Numbered from the stretch's first letter, positions 27,407 to 37,553 are shown. The stretch: DNA of 64,000 bases from Nocardia transvalensis NBRC 15921 (GCF_000308875.1 NZ_BAGL01000055.1:186001-250000); one strand, 5' to 3'. Notes: a model not told the origin generated them from the letters alone. Numbers and translations are program-made.

Positions 27407-28219
27407 GTGAACTCCGAGCAGGCACCTCCCGGTATCGATGTGAGTAAACCGCACCCGGCGCGCCGATACGACTACTGGCTCGGCGGCAAGGACAACTTCG
27501 AGGCCGACCGCGAATCCGCGGAGATGGTGGCCGAGGCCTTCCCCAGCGTGCAGTTCTCCGCCCTGGAGAATCGCGGATTCCTGCGGCGGGTGGTCACCTA
27601 CCTGGCCGCCGAGGCCGGGATTCGCCAGTACCTCGATATCGGCGCCGGGCTGCCGACCGCGGGCAATGTGCACGAGATCGCCCAGGACATCGCGCCCGAA
27701 TCGCGCATCGTCTACGTCGACAACGATCCGATCGTGGCGATCCACGCCCGCACGCTGCTGCACAGCAGCCCCGAGGGCCGCACCGCCTACCTCGAGGCCG
27801 ACGTCCGCGAGCCCGAGCGCATCCTCACCCATCCGGACCTGCTCGCCACCCTCGACCTGACCCGGCCGGTGGCGCTCATGCTGGTCGCGGTCATGCACTT
27901 CATCACCGACGACCAGCAGCCCTACGGCCTGGTCCGGACGCTGTGCGAGGCCCTGCCCTCGGGCAGCTACCTGGTCATGTCGCACGCCACCAGCGACCAC
28001 CTCACCGCCGAGGACCTGGCCCAGAGCGACGAGGCCAACCAGCGCAGCGGCATCCCGTTCCGATTACGGTCCACCGCCGAATTCAGCCGCTTCTTCACCG
28101 GCACCGAGGTGGTGCCCCCGGGCATCGGGTCGATCATGTCGTGGCGGCCGGAAGGGTGGCGGGCCCACCCCCGGCCCGAGGCAGTGTCCATGCTGGGGGC
28201 CGTGGGCCGCATCCCCTGA
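27407..28219 (+). CDS. SAM-dependent methyltransferase, SAV2177/DUF574 family
   Basis: A 270-residue protein of the actinobacterial SAV2177-type methyltransferases. The hallmark N-terminus is PGIDVSKPHPARRYDYWLGGKDNFEADRESA; then come the SAM-binding segment YLDIGAGLPTAGNVHEIAQ (about residues 64-82) and VYVDNDPIVAIHARTLL. The GTG at 27407 has AGGAAGG about 9 nt upstream; an ATG at 27374 is in frame but lacks an SD. Members are abundant in actinobacteria and their targets are unknown. Divergent from the P450. The gene ends just before a hairpin terminator. Confidence 0.88.
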   Translation: MNSEQAPPGIDVSKPHPARRYDYWLGGKDNFEADRESAEMVAEAFPSVQFSALENRGFLRRVVTYLAAEAGIRQYLDIGAGLPTAGNVHEIAQDIAPESRIVYVDNDPIVAIHARTLLHSSPEGRTAYLEADVREPERILTHPDLLATLDLTRPVALMLVAVMHFITDDQQPYGLVRTLCEALPSGSYLVMSHATSDHLTAEDLAQSDEANQRSGIPFRLRSTAEFSRFFTGTEVVPPGIGSIMSWRPEGWRAHPRPEAVSMLGAVGRIP

Positions 28220-28235
28220 CGCCGAGCCTCTCCCC

Positions 28236-28298
28236 TTTTCCGGCACGCTTTTGGCCGGAATCTACCGATGGATTCCGGCCAAAAGCACGCCGGAAAAA
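28236..28298. terminator. Bidirectional hairpin terminator, dispersed repeat family copy A
   Basis: Two inverted copies of the unit TTCCGGCACGCTTTTGGCCGG (arms about 28236-28262 and 28271-28298) separated by 8 nt, with two mismatches, flanked by T-run and A-run. It lies between the convergent methyltransferase and tpiA genes and could terminate both. Each arm can also fold alone (CCGGC/GCCGG with a 9-nt loop). Confidence 0.75.
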
Positions 28299-28367
28299 GA
28301 AGAAAGGCAAAGGTTCGGCCCGGCACCACCGTGTGATGCCGGGCCGATTGCACTGCGCCGCAACGAT

Positions 28368-29153
28368 TTACGGCAGGGGGCCGCCCGCGGCGATGGCCGA
28401 GAGCGTGGCGAATTCGTCGCCCTTGAGGGAGGCTCCGCCGACGAGGGCGCCGTCGATGTCGGTCTGCGCGATCAGCTCGCCGACGTTCTTGGCGTTCACC
28501 GAACCGCCGTACAGGACGCGGACGATACCGGCGACCTCCGGACCGGCCAGGTCGGCCAGTTCGGCGCGCAGCGCGCCGCACACCTCCTGCGCGTCGGCCG
28601 GAGTGGCGACCCGGCCGGTGCCGATGGCCCAGACGGGCTCGTAGGCGATGACGATCTTGGCGATCTCCTCCGCCGACAGGCCCTTGAGCGAACCACGCAG
28701 CTGTTCCAGGTTGTACTGGACGTGGGTCTGCGCCTCGCGGACGCCGAGGCCCTCGCCGATGCAGACGATCGGGGTCATCCCGTTGTCCAGCACCTTCTTG
28801 GCCTTGGCGGCGACGGTGGCGTCGTCCTCGGTGTGGTACTGCCGCCGCTCGGAGTGGCCGACCACGATGTAGGTGCAACCCAGCTTGGCCAGCATGGGAG
28901 CGCTGATCTCGCCGGTGTAGGCGCCCGAATCGTGGGTCGACACATCCTGCGCGCCGTAGGTGATCAGCAGCCGGTCACCCTCCACCAGCGTCTGCACGCT
29001 GCGGATGTCGGTGAACGGCGGGAGCACCGTGACGTCGACCTTGGCGAAGTACTTGTCCGGCAGCGCGAAGGCGATCTTCTGCACCAGGGCGATGGCCTCG
29101 AGGTGGTTGAGGTTCATCTTCCAGTTGCCGGCGATGAGCGGTTTGCGTGCCAT
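28368..29153 (-). CDS. tpiA: Triosephosphate isomerase
   Basis: Interconverts dihydroxyacetone phosphate and glyceraldehyde 3-phosphate. The 261-residue TIM barrel has GNWKMN (catalytic Lys, residues 9-14), VVGHSERR (catalytic His, about 100), YEPVWAIGTG (catalytic Glu, about 170; loop 6) and VLYGGSV (about 214). The start codon overlaps the pgk stop (TGATG), the tight gap-pgk-tpi order seen in many actinobacteria. A hairpin of the dispersed family follows its 3' end. Confidence 0.97.
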   Translation of the reverse strand: MARKPLIAGNWKMNLNHLEAIALVQKIAFALPDKYFAKVDVTVLPPFTDIRSVQTLVEGDRLLITYGAQDVSTHDSGAYTGEISAPMLAKLGCTYIVVGHSERRQYHTEDDATVAAKAKKVLDNGMTPIVCIGEGLGVREAQTHVQYNLEQLRGSLKGLSAEEIAKIVIAYEPVWAIGTGRVATPADAQEVCGALRAELADLAGPEVAGIVRVLYGGSVNAKNVGELIAQTDIDGALVGGASLKGDEFATLSAIAAGGPLP

Positions 29154-30400
29154 CAGTCCTCCAGAACCGCGATGCCGGGAAGTTCCTTGCCCTCCAGGTA
29201 CTCCAGCGACGCGCCGCCGCCGGTGGAGATGTGCGAGAAACCGTCCTCCGGCAGACCCAGCGAACGCACGGCCGCGGCCGAATCGCCGCCGCCGACCACC
29301 GTGAACGCACCCTTGCCGGTGGCCGTGACGATCGCCTCGGCGACGGCGCGGGTGCCCGCGGCGAAGCCCTCGAACTCGAAGACGCCCATCGGGCCGTTCC
29401 AGAAGATCGTCCGCGCCTCGGTCAGCAGCGCGCCGAAGCGCTTCGCCGACTCCGGGCCCACGTCCAGGCCCATCCAGCCGTCCGGGATCTCGTGCGCGGG
29501 CACGGTCTTCGACTCCGCGTCGGCGGCGAACTTGTCGGCCACCACGATGTCCACGGGCAGGTGGATGACGTCCGCGAAGCGGTCCAGCAGGTCCTGGCAG
29601 GTGGTCACCATCTCCTCCTGCAGCAGCGAGGTGCCCACTGAAAGGCCCTGTGCCGCAAGGAAGGTGAAGCACATGCCGCCGCCGATCACCAGGGTGTCGA
29701 CCTTCGGCGCGAGCGCCTCGATGACGGCCAGCTTGTCGGAGACCTTCGAGCCGCCGAGCACGACCGCGTACGGCCGCTCCGGGTCGGCGGTCAGCTTCCG
29801 CAGCACGTCGACCTCGGCGGCCACCAGCGTGCCCGCGTAGTGCGGCAGCAGCTGCGCCACGTCGTAGACCGACGCCTGCTTGCGGTGCACCACGCCGAAG
29901 CCGTCGGAGACGAACGCGCCGTCGTCGCCGACCAGTTCGACCAGGGCGCGGGCCAGCTTGCCGCGCTCGGCGTCGTCCTTGCTGGTCTCGCGCGGATCGA
30001 AGCGGATGTTCTCCAGCAGCAGCACGTCGCCGTCGGTGAGGCCCTCGGACCGCGCCAGCGCGTCCTGGCCGACCACGTCGCCGGCGAGCTGGACATTGCG
30101 GCCCAGCTCCTCGGCCAGCTTCGCCGCCACAGGAGCCAGCGAGAGCTTCGCGTCCGGCTCGCCCTTGGGGCGGCCCAGGTGCGCGGTGACGACGACCTTG
30201 GCCCCGGCCTCGGCCAGCGCCTTGATGGTCGGCGCCGAGGCGATGATGCGGCCCGGGTCGGTGATCGTCCCGCCGCTAGCGATCGCTTGCGGGTCGCTCG
30301 AAACGGCACTGTCGAGGGGGACGTTGAGGTCGGAGCGCACGAGTACGCCCCGGCCCTCGACACCCTCACTCAGCAGATCGTGAAGTGTCTTGACTGCCAT
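29153..30400 (-). CDS. pgk: Phosphoglycerate kinase
   Basis: Transfers phosphate from 1,3-bisphosphoglycerate to ADP. The 415-residue protein contains VLVRSDLNVPLD, the substrate-binding HLGRPKGEPDAKLSLAPVA, the hinge region VVLGGSKVSDKL (about 205) and the nucleotide-binding FTVVGGGDSAAAV with STGGGASLEYLEG near the end. Located 4 nt after gap and overlapping tpiA by one base. Confidence 0.97.
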   Translation of the reverse strand: MAVKTLHDLLSEGVEGRGVLVRSDLNVPLDSAVSSDPQAIASGGTITDPGRIIASAPTIKALAEAGAKVVVTAHLGRPKGEPDAKLSLAPVAAKLAEELGRNVQLAGDVVGQDALARSEGLTDGDVLLLENIRFDPRETSKDDAERGKLARALVELVGDDGAFVSDGFGVVHRKQASVYDVAQLLPHYAGTLVAAEVDVLRKLTADPERPYAVVLGGSKVSDKLAVIEALAPKVDTLVIGGGMCFTFLAAQGLSVGTSLLQEEMVTTCQDLLDRFADVIHLPVDIVVADKFAADAESKTVPAHEIPDGWMGLDVGPESAKRFGALLTEARTIFWNGPMGVFEFEGFAAGTRAVAEAIVTATGKGAFTVVGGGDSAAAVRSLGLPEDGFSHISTGGGASLEYLEGKELPGIAVLED

Positions 30401-30404
30401 AGCT

Positions 30405-31424
<1,020 letters not shown>

Positions 31425-31778
31425 GTTATCGCTCCTCAGCTTTCAGCGGATTCGTTCCGTTGCAGATCCACCCTAATGCCCGCGTTCTCCGGCATCCGCC
31501 ACGCCCCTGCCCACTGTGACGAGGCACTACGGGCCGTATCCGGGCCGGTCGGCGGCAGGCCATCATGTTACCGGCCGGTACGGCGGTTCGGTGGGGGCAG
31601 TGGAGGACCCGGGTTCGAGTAACAGAATCGTCACCGGAGACCCTGGTATCCGACACATATTCCGGAATTTGTTGCAGCGCAACCACTCTCCTTTTTCCGG
31701 CACGCTTTTGGCCGGAATCTACCGGGAGATTCCGGCCAAAAGCGTGCCGGAAAAAGGGGGTGGGGGTGGCGCGGATGA
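31425..31778. other. gap upstream region (354 nt)
   Basis: Holds the gap promoter region and the hairpin that ends the DUF427 gene. On the minus strand a TAGGGT -10 lies at 31470-31475, giving a leader of about 38 nt with the gap SD; no clear -35 is seen. The rest, about 31480-31680, shows no gene or recognised structure. Confidence 0.4.
31691..31756. terminator. Perfect 30-bp hairpin terminator, dispersed repeat family copy B
   Basis: Arms 31691-31720 and 31727-31756 are exact reverse complements over 30 bp with a 6-nt loop, starting CTTTTTCCGG and ending CCGGAAAAAG. It lies after the 3' end of the minus-strand DUF427 gene and upstream of gap, so it insulates the glycolytic operon from read-through. 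It is the best-conserved copy in the window. Confidence 0.8.
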
Positions 31779-32120
31779 TCAGTGGGCTTGACCTGCCGCG
31801 ACTTCCTCGGTGTCGTAGAAGCAGAAGTGGTCCGTGATCTGGGCCACCTCGTCCTTCGGTTCCGGGTAGCCCCAGACCAGGTCCTGCGCGTCGGGGACCG
31901 ACCAGTAGGAGGCCGTGCCCTTGAACGGGCAGAAGGTAGTGGTGTCCGACGCCGTCAGCAGGTCGGTGCGGACGTCCTCCGGCGGGAGGTAGTAGCGCAC
32001 GGGACAGCCGGTCTCGCGCAGCACCAGGGGGCGGGTGCTCTCGGCGAGGACCTGGTCGCCGCGTACCACGCGCACGTGCTGGTCGCCCTGTTCGACGGTG
32101 ATGCGGTGTCCTGCGGTCAC
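31779..32120 (-). CDS. DUF427 family protein
   Basis: A 113-residue protein of the DUF427 (nucleotidyltransferase-like/YP-domain) family, with HRITVEQGDQHVRVVRGDQVLAES, PVRYYLPPEDV, FCPFKGTASYWSV (about residues 62-74) and VWGYPEPKDEVAQITDHFCFYD. The family is common in actinobacteria and its function is unknown. GTG start with AAAGGG about 8 nt upstream. It sits alone between whiA and gap; a strong hairpin follows. Confidence 0.88.
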   Translation of the reverse strand: MTAGHRITVEQGDQHVRVVRGDQVLAESTRPLVLRETGCPVRYYLPPEDVRTDLLTASDTTTFCPFKGTASYWSVPDAQDLVWGYPEPKDEVAQITDHFCFYDTEEVAAGQAH

Positions 32121-32216
32121 GATCGTGCCCTTTCGTGAGGAACGGGGAAAGCGTTCGGCGGGCGGGCCGCCTTCAGGTACAGCGTCGCCCGCCGCCCGCT
32201 TTCTTCCCGTCCGGGC

Positions 32217-33194
32217 CTACGCGTCCTCGAGTAGTTCCGCGGTGACCGCCGACTCCGTGTCGGGGATGCCCAGTTCCTTCGCGCGCCGGTCGGCCATCGA
32301 CAGCAGCCGCCGGATGCGGCCCGCCACCGCGTCTTTCGTCATCGGCGGCTCGGCGAGCTGGCCCAGTTCCTCCAGCGAGGCCTGGCGGTGCTGCACACGC
32401 AGCCGGCCCGCGGCGGCCAGATGTTCGGGCACATCCTCGCCCAGTATCGTCAGCGCGCGCTCCACCCGGGCGGCCGCGGCCACCGCCGCGCGCGCCGAGC
32501 GGCGCAGGTTGGCGTCGTCGAAGTTGGCCAGGCGGTTGGCGGTCGCCCGCACCTCCCGGCGCATGCGGCGCTCCTCCCAGGTCAGTCTCGTGTCCTGGGC
32601 GCCCATCCGGGTCAGCAGCGCGCCGATGGCCTCGCCGTCACGCACCACCACCCGATCGGTGCCGCGCACCTCGCGGGCCTTGGCCGAGATACCCATCCGC
32701 CGGGCCGCGCCGACCAGTGCCAGCGCCGCCTCCGGACCCGGGCAGCTCACCTCGAGCGCCGAGGACCGGCCGGGTTCGGTGAGCGAGCCGTGCGCGAGAA
32801 AGGCGCCGCGCCAGGCGGCTTCGGCATCGCCGATGCTGCCGCCGACGACCTGGGCCGGCAGGCCGCGCACCGGGCGACCGCGCACATCCAGCAGACCGGT
32901 CTGCCGGGCCAGCGCCTCGCCCTCCTTCGATACCCGCACGACATACCGGGAAGTCTTGCGCAGCCCACCGGCGCCGAGCACGTGCACATCCGAGCCGTAG
33001 CCGTACAGCTCGAAGATCTCCCGGCGCAGCCGACGCGCGATGGATCCCATGTCCACCTCGGCCTCGACGATCACTCTGCCACCGACGATGTGCAGGCCGC
33101 CGGCGAACCGAAGTAGCGCCGACAGTTCCGCCTTGCGTGAACTCACCTGCGAGACCGACAGACGGCTAAGCTCGTCCTTGACCTCGGCTGTCAT
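32217..33194 (-). CDS. whiA: DNA-binding protein WhiA
   Basis: WhiA is a sporulation/cell-division regulator in Streptomyces and is conserved in most Gram-positives. The 325-residue protein combines a degenerate LAGLIDADG homing-endonuclease-like fold (KAELSALLRFAGGLHIV..., AFLAHGSLTEPGRSSALEV) with a C-terminal HTH (ASLEELGQLAEPPMTKDAVAGRIRRLLSMA, about 268-297). The ATG at 33194 overlaps the yvcK stop by 4 nt (ATGA); a GTG two codons upstream is possible. Last gene of rapZ-yvcK-whiA. Confidence 0.96.
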   Translation of the reverse strand: MTAEVKDELSRLSVSQVSSRKAELSALLRFAGGLHIVGGRVIVEAEVDMGSIARRLRREIFELYGYGSDVHVLGAGGLRKTSRYVVRVSKEGEALARQTGLLDVRGRPVRGLPAQVVGGSIGDAEAAWRGAFLAHGSLTEPGRSSALEVSCPGPEAALALVGAARRMGISAKAREVRGTDRVVVRDGEAIGALLTRMGAQDTRLTWEERRMRREVRATANRLANFDDANLRRSARAAVAAAARVERALTILGEDVPEHLAAAGRLRVQHRQASLEELGQLAEPPMTKDAVAGRIRRLLSMADRRAKELGIPDTESAVTAELLEDA

Positions 33195-34282
33195 CGCCAC
33201 GAGACCCGCTCCTTTCCACCCAACGCGGACCGCACTTGCTGGCCCATGTGCCGTCCTTCGACTCGAAGCCCTGCTGATTCCGGCCGAGGTTGCCGGATCA
33301 CCTGATCCAGTGCGGCGGCAAGCTTTCCGGGGTGGTGCCGGTCCGTCCCCGCCTCGGCGACATCAGCGAAGGTTACTCGTGCTTGCAGCTGTTCGGCAGC
33401 TCTTGCCAGATGTTCGCGTTCCCTACCCTCCGGTACGGAGCCGGAATCCACCACCACATCCTCGACCGCGAAATCCGGTGCGTGCTGGGACAATACATGC
33501 AGGTGCCGTTCGGCGGAGAATCCGGCCGTCTCGCCGGGCTCCGCAGCGAGATTGAGTACCAGCACTTTTCGTGCCCTGGTATGTACCAGCGCCTCGCGCA
33601 GACCAGGCACGAGAACGTGCGGGATGACGCTGGTGAACCACGATCCCGGTCCCAGCACGACCACGTCGGCGTGCTCGATGGCCGAGGTCGCCTCGGGGCT
33701 GGCGGGCGGGTCGGACGGGATCAGCCGCACCCGGCGAACCTTGCCCGGCGTGGTCGCGACCGCGACCTGACCGCGGATGCAGCGGCTCACCCGGGGGTCG
33801 GCCTCCAGGCCGGAGACGTCGGCCTCGATGGTCAGCGCGGTCGGCGACATCGGCAGCACGCGGCCGCTGGTGCGCAGTATCCGGCCCATCTCGTCGAGCG
33901 CCGCGACCGGATCGCCCAGCACCTCGGTCAGGCCGGCCACGATCAGGTTGCCGACCGAATGCCCGGCCAGCGCGCCGGTGCCGCCGAAGCGGTGCTGCAC
34001 CGTGCGCGCCCACACCCCGTCGGTCTCCTCGGCCAGCGCGGCCAGGGCCATGCGCAGATCACCCGGCGGCAGCATGCCCAGTTCGGCGCGCAACCGGCCG
34101 GAGGAGCCGCCGTCGTCGGCCACAGTGACGACCGCGGTGATCGCCCCGGCGAGCCGCCGCACCGCGGTGAGGGTGGCGTACAGACCGTGCCCGCCGCCGA
34201 GCGCGACGACCGCGGGCCCGGATTCGCGGTCCGCCGCGGACGCCGGATCCTCGGCCGCCGCGGAAGTCTCGCGGTCGGTCAT
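33191..34282 (-). CDS. yvcK: YvcK/CofD-like gluconeogenesis factor
   Basis: A 363-residue protein of the YvcK (CofD-like) family, needed in other bacteria for growth on gluconeogenic substrates and for cell-envelope homeostasis, and able to bind UDP-sugars. VVALGGGHGLYATLTAVRRL, VTVADDGGSSGRLRAELGMLPPGDLRMAL, FGGTGALAGHSVGNLI and GPGSWFTSVIPHVLVPGL are the family signatures. It has an extra acidic N-terminal tail of about 24 residues. Overlaps rapZ and whiA by 4 nt on both sides, so the three are translationally coupled. Confidence 0.95.
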   Translation of the reverse strand: MTDRETSAAAEDPASAADRESGPAVVALGGGHGLYATLTAVRRLAGAITAVVTVADDGGSSGRLRAELGMLPPGDLRMALAALAEETDGVWARTVQHRFGGTGALAGHSVGNLIVAGLTEVLGDPVAALDEMGRILRTSGRVLPMSPTALTIEADVSGLEADPRVSRCIRGQVAVATTPGKVRRVRLIPSDPPASPEATSAIEHADVVVLGPGSWFTSVIPHVLVPGLREALVHTRARKVLVLNLAAEPGETAGFSAERHLHVLSQHAPDFAVEDVVVDSGSVPEGREREHLARAAEQLQARVTFADVAEAGTDRHHPGKLAAALDQVIRQPRPESAGLRVEGRHMGQQVRSALGGKERVSWR

Positions 34283-35259
34283 TCGCGCCCCAGATCCCGA
34301 TGGACCACCCGGATCGCGTCGCCCGGATCGGGCTCGCGGTCGCGAAGTAACTCGCCCAGCGCCAGCGCGATCGCCACGCTGCGGTGCTTACCGCCGGTGC
34401 AGCCCACTGCCACCGTCATGTATCGCTTCCCCTCTTGCCGGTACCCGTTCGTTGTGACGTCGATCAGGTGCGAACAGGTCCGCAGGTAGTCCTGGGCCCC
34501 GGGGCGGGACAACACGTACTCGCTGACCACCGCGTCCTGCCCCGTGTGTTCGCGTAGTTCCGGTACCCAATGGGGATTGGGTAGGAAACGCACATCAAAC
34601 ACCATGTCGGCGTCCAGCGGTACTCCGTGCTTGAAACCGAACGATTGGATTGTGATCTGGAGGGTGGCCGGCGCACCGCTCCCGTAGGCCTCCTCCAGCC
34701 GCCGGTGCAGTTGGTGCACCGACAGTTCGGTGGTGTCGATGACGAGGTCGGCGACCTTCTTCACCGGCGACAGCCGCTCGCGTTCGGCGGCGATACCGGC
34801 GGTCAGGGTACCGTCGGCGCTCTCGCCCTGCAGCGGGTGGCGGCGCCGCGCGAAGCCGAACCGGCGGATCAGCACGTCGTCGGACGCCTCCAGGAACAGC
34901 ACCCTGGTCCGCACCCCGGCGCCGCGCAGCTGTTCGGTGACTCCCGACAGATCTCCGGTGAAGAACCGGCTGCGCACGTCCATGACCAGGGCGAGCTTGC
35001 GAATCGGCGGATCCGCGGAGGCGCCGAGTTCGACCATCCGCCCGATCAGCTCCGGCGGCAGGTTGTCGGCGACGTACCAGCCGAGATCCTCGAGCACGCG
35101 GGCCGCCGTGCCGCGTCCCGCCCCGGACAGGCCGGTGACGATGACGACCTCGACACGCCCGCCGTCGTCACGGGCAGGCGAGGGGGGTGCGGGCTCTGGG
35201 TACGCGGCCGCCGACGACGGGGTGGTCGCCGGGCTGCTGTTCGATTCGACGCTGGTCAT
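34279..35259 (-). CDS. rapZ: RNase adapter protein RapZ (nucleotide-binding, YvcJ-like)
   Basis: A 326-residue P-loop protein. Walker A reads VIVTGLSGAGRGTAARVLEDLGWYVADNLPPELI (loop about residues 42-50), and Walker B-like ALVMDVRSRFF and the C-terminal TVAVGCTGGKHRSVAIA are conserved in RapZ/YvcJ. E. coli RapZ targets GlmZ sRNA; actinobacteria lack that circuit, so the role here is open. A Ser/Pro/Ala-rich tail of about 35 residues precedes the P-loop. It starts the rapZ-yvcK-whiA unit. Confidence 0.94.
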   Translation of the reverse strand: MTSVESNSSPATTPSSAAAYPEPAPPSPARDDGGRVEVVIVTGLSGAGRGTAARVLEDLGWYVADNLPPELIGRMVELGASADPPIRKLALVMDVRSRFFTGDLSGVTEQLRGAGVRTRVLFLEASDDVLIRRFGFARRRHPLQGESADGTLTAGIAAERERLSPVKKVADLVIDTTELSVHQLHRRLEEAYGSGAPATLQITIQSFGFKHGVPLDADMVFDVRFLPNPHWVPELREHTGQDAVVSEYVLSRPGAQDYLRTCSHLIDVTTNGYRQEGKRYMTVAVGCTGGKHRSVAIALALGELLRDREPDPGDAIRVVHRDLGRE

Positions 35260-35322
35260 GTCCTACCGGATCCGTGTCTGCCTGTCTGTCGATAATCGTG
35301 TCCCGCGCCCGGGCGCGTCGCG

Positions 35323-35345
35323 GCCCCGGCCAGAAGCGCGCCGGG
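35323..35345. repeat. Diverged hairpin unit related to the dispersed terminator family
   Basis: CCCCGGC and GCCGGGG arms around the 9-nt loop CAGAAGCGC. Other copies have the loop CAAAAGCGT, so this looks like a degenerate single unit, in the gap between uvrC and rapZ. Confidence 0.4.
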
Positions 35346-35350
35346 GTCGG

Positions 35351-35404
35351 GACCGGGCCAGGAGCCACCGGGCCGCGGACCGGCCCAGGAGCCACCGGGC
35401 CGTG
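35351..35404. repeat. 27-bp tandem repeat, two copies
   Basis: 35351-35377 and 35378-35404 are tandem copies differing at two or three bases; the core is AGGAGCCACCGGGCCG. They lie in the 242-nt gap between the 3' end of uvrC and the start of rapZ, next to further GC-rich inverted motifs. Function not evident. Confidence 0.6.
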
Positions 35405-35501
35405 AGCTGCGGCTGCAACCTGGCTGTGGGGCCGCGACCACGGTCGGCCATGGGCCGCCCCACGACCGGCCGGTTGTGGGGCGGGACCAGGGCCGGGGCC
35501 G

Positions 35502-37553
35502 TCATCCGCCGTTCACCTCGCCCGGGTTCAGGGCGGCGAGCACCGCCTTCGCTGTGGCCACACCGATGCCCGGGACCTCCGTAATCTCCTCTACCGTAGC
35601 GTCCTTCAGCCGGGCCACCGAGCCGAAGTGGGTGACCAGGGCGGTCCGCCGGGATTCGCCGAGGCCACGGACGGAGTCCAGCGCCGAGGCCGTCATGCGC
35701 CGCGACCGCTTGCTGCGGTGGAAGGTGATGGCGAACCGGTGCGCCTCGTCGCGGACGCGTTGCAGCAGGTAGAGCGACTCGCTGTTGCGCGGCATGATCA
35801 CCGGGTCGGGCTCGCCGGGGACCCACACCTCCTCCAGGCGTTTGGCCAGGCCGATCACCGCGACATCGGTGATGCCGAGGTCGTCGAGGACCTCCGCGGC
35901 GGCGTTCACCTGCGGCGCGCCGCCGTCGACGACGTACAGGTTCGGCGGATAGGAGAACCGGCGCGGCTTGCCGGTCTTCGGATCGATGCCCGGCGGGACG
36001 TGCGGCTCGGCGTCGTCGCCCACGTCCACGAGCGCGGTCGGTCCCCCGTCGGCCGGGACCGGGCCGGACCGCAGTTCGGTGGCCTCGGCCGCGTCGAGGT
36101 CCCGGCGCAGCCGCTGGAACCGCCTCCGGGTGACCTCGGCGATGCTGGCCACGTCGTCGGAGCGGCCCTCGCCCGCGGCCTCCTTGATCGCGTAGTGCCG
36201 GTACTCGGATTTCCGCGCCAGGCCGTCCTCGAACACCACCAGGGAGGCCACCACATCGGTGCCCTGCACGTGGCTGATGTCGACGCATTCGATGCGCAGC
36301 GGGGCGCTGTCGAGATCGAGGGCGTCCTGAATGCCTTGCAGCGCGGCCGATCTCGCGGTCAGGTCGCCCGCGCGCTTGAGTTTGTGCTGGGCCAGCGCCT
36401 CGGTGGCATTGCGCTGCACGGTCTCCATCAGCGCCTTCTTGTCGCCGCGCTGCGGCACCCGCAGGCCCACCCCCGACCCGCGCAGCTCCGACAGCCAGCC
36501 CTGGATCTGGTCCGGCTCGGCGGGCAGCACCGGGACCAGGACCTCGCGCGGCACGACGGCGGCCGGGGAATCGGTGTCGGTGTGCTCGGCGAAGGCCGCC
36601 TGCTCGCCGTAGAACTGGGTGAGGAACTGCTCGACCAGCGCGGGCATCTCGCCGCCGATGTCGTCGGCAGCGTCGCCGGATTTGTCGACCACCCAGCCGC
36701 GCTGGCCGCGCACCCGGCCGTCGCGCACGTGGAAGATCTGGACGGCCGCCTCGAGTTCGTCGGTGGCGAAGGCGATCACGTCGGCGTCGGTGCCGGTGCC
36801 CAGCACCACCGCCTGCTTCTCCAGCGCGCGCTCCAGGGCCTGCACGTCGTCGCGCAGGCGGGCGGCGGCCTCGAAGTCCAGATCCTCCGCCGCGGCCTGC
36901 ATCTGGCGTTTGAGATCGCGCACCATCCGGTCGGTCTTGCCGGACAGGAAGTCGCAGAAGTCCTCGGCGATCCGGTGATGTTCCTCGGCGCTGACCCGGC
37001 CGATGCACGGCGCCGAGCACTTGTCGATATAGCCGAGCAGGCACGGGCGGCCGATCTGCCGGTGCCGCTTGAAGACCCCCGCCGAGCAGGTGCGCACCGG
37101 GAACACCCGCAGCAGCAGGTCGACGGTCTCGCGGATGGCCCAGGCGTGCGCGTAGGGGCCGAAATACCGCACGCCCTTCTTCCGCGCGCCGCGGTAGACG
37201 AAGACCCGGGGGTACTCCTCGTTCATGCTCACCGCGAGCATGGGATAGGTCTTGTCGTCGCGGTAGCGGACGTTGAAGCGCGGATCGAATTCCTTGATCC
37301 AGTTGTATTCCAGCTGAAGCGCTTCCACCTCGGTGGTGACCACCGTCCACTCGACGCTCGCGGCGGTGGTGACCATCTGGCGGGTACGCGGGTGCAGCGC
37401 GGCGATATCGGCGAAGTAGGAGTTCAGCCGACTGCGCAGGCTCTTGGCCTTGCCGACGTAGATGACCTGCCCATACGCATCCCGGAACTTGTACACGCCG
37501 GGTTCGACGGGGATGGTGCCCGGCGCCGGCCGGTACGTCGCTGGATCTGCCAC
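35502..37553 (-). CDS. uvrC: Excinuclease ABC subunit C
   Basis: The dual-incision nuclease of nucleotide excision repair. The 683-residue product has the GIY-YIG domain (EPGVYKFRDAYGQVIYVGKAKSLRSRLNSYF, about residues 17-47), the UVR motif DLKRQMQAAAEDLDFEAAARLRDDVQALE (about 213-241), the RNase H-like UvrC domain (IECVDISHVQGTDVVASLVVFEDG, VDGGAPQVNAA) and C-terminal HhH motifs (LDSVRGLGESRRTALVTHFGSV, TEVPGIGVATAKAVLAAL). The GTG start has TAGGCT 6 nt upstream, a leaderless arrangement. Confidence 0.97.
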   Translation of the reverse strand: MADPATYRPAPGTIPVEPGVYKFRDAYGQVIYVGKAKSLRSRLNSYFADIAALHPRTRQMVTTAASVEWTVVTTEVEALQLEYNWIKEFDPRFNVRYRDDKTYPMLAVSMNEEYPRVFVYRGARKKGVRYFGPYAHAWAIRETVDLLLRVFPVRTCSAGVFKRHRQIGRPCLLGYIDKCSAPCIGRVSAEEHHRIAEDFCDFLSGKTDRMVRDLKRQMQAAAEDLDFEAAARLRDDVQALERALEKQAVVLGTGTDADVIAFATDELEAAVQIFHVRDGRVRGQRGWVVDKSGDAADDIGGEMPALVEQFLTQFYGEQAAFAEHTDTDSPAAVVPREVLVPVLPAEPDQIQGWLSELRGSGVGLRVPQRGDKKALMETVQRNATEALAQHKLKRAGDLTARSAALQGIQDALDLDSAPLRIECVDISHVQGTDVVASLVVFEDGLARKSEYRHYAIKEAAGEGRSDDVASIAEVTRRRFQRLRRDLDAAEATELRSGPVPADGGPTALVDVGDDAEPHVPPGIDPKTGKPRRFSYPPNLYVVDGGAPQVNAAAEVLDDLGITDVAVIGLAKRLEEVWVPGEPDPVIMPRNSESLYLLQRVRDEAHRFAITFHRSKRSRRMTASALDSVRGLGESRRTALVTHFGSVARLKDATVEEITEVPGIGVATAKAVLAALNPGEVNGG

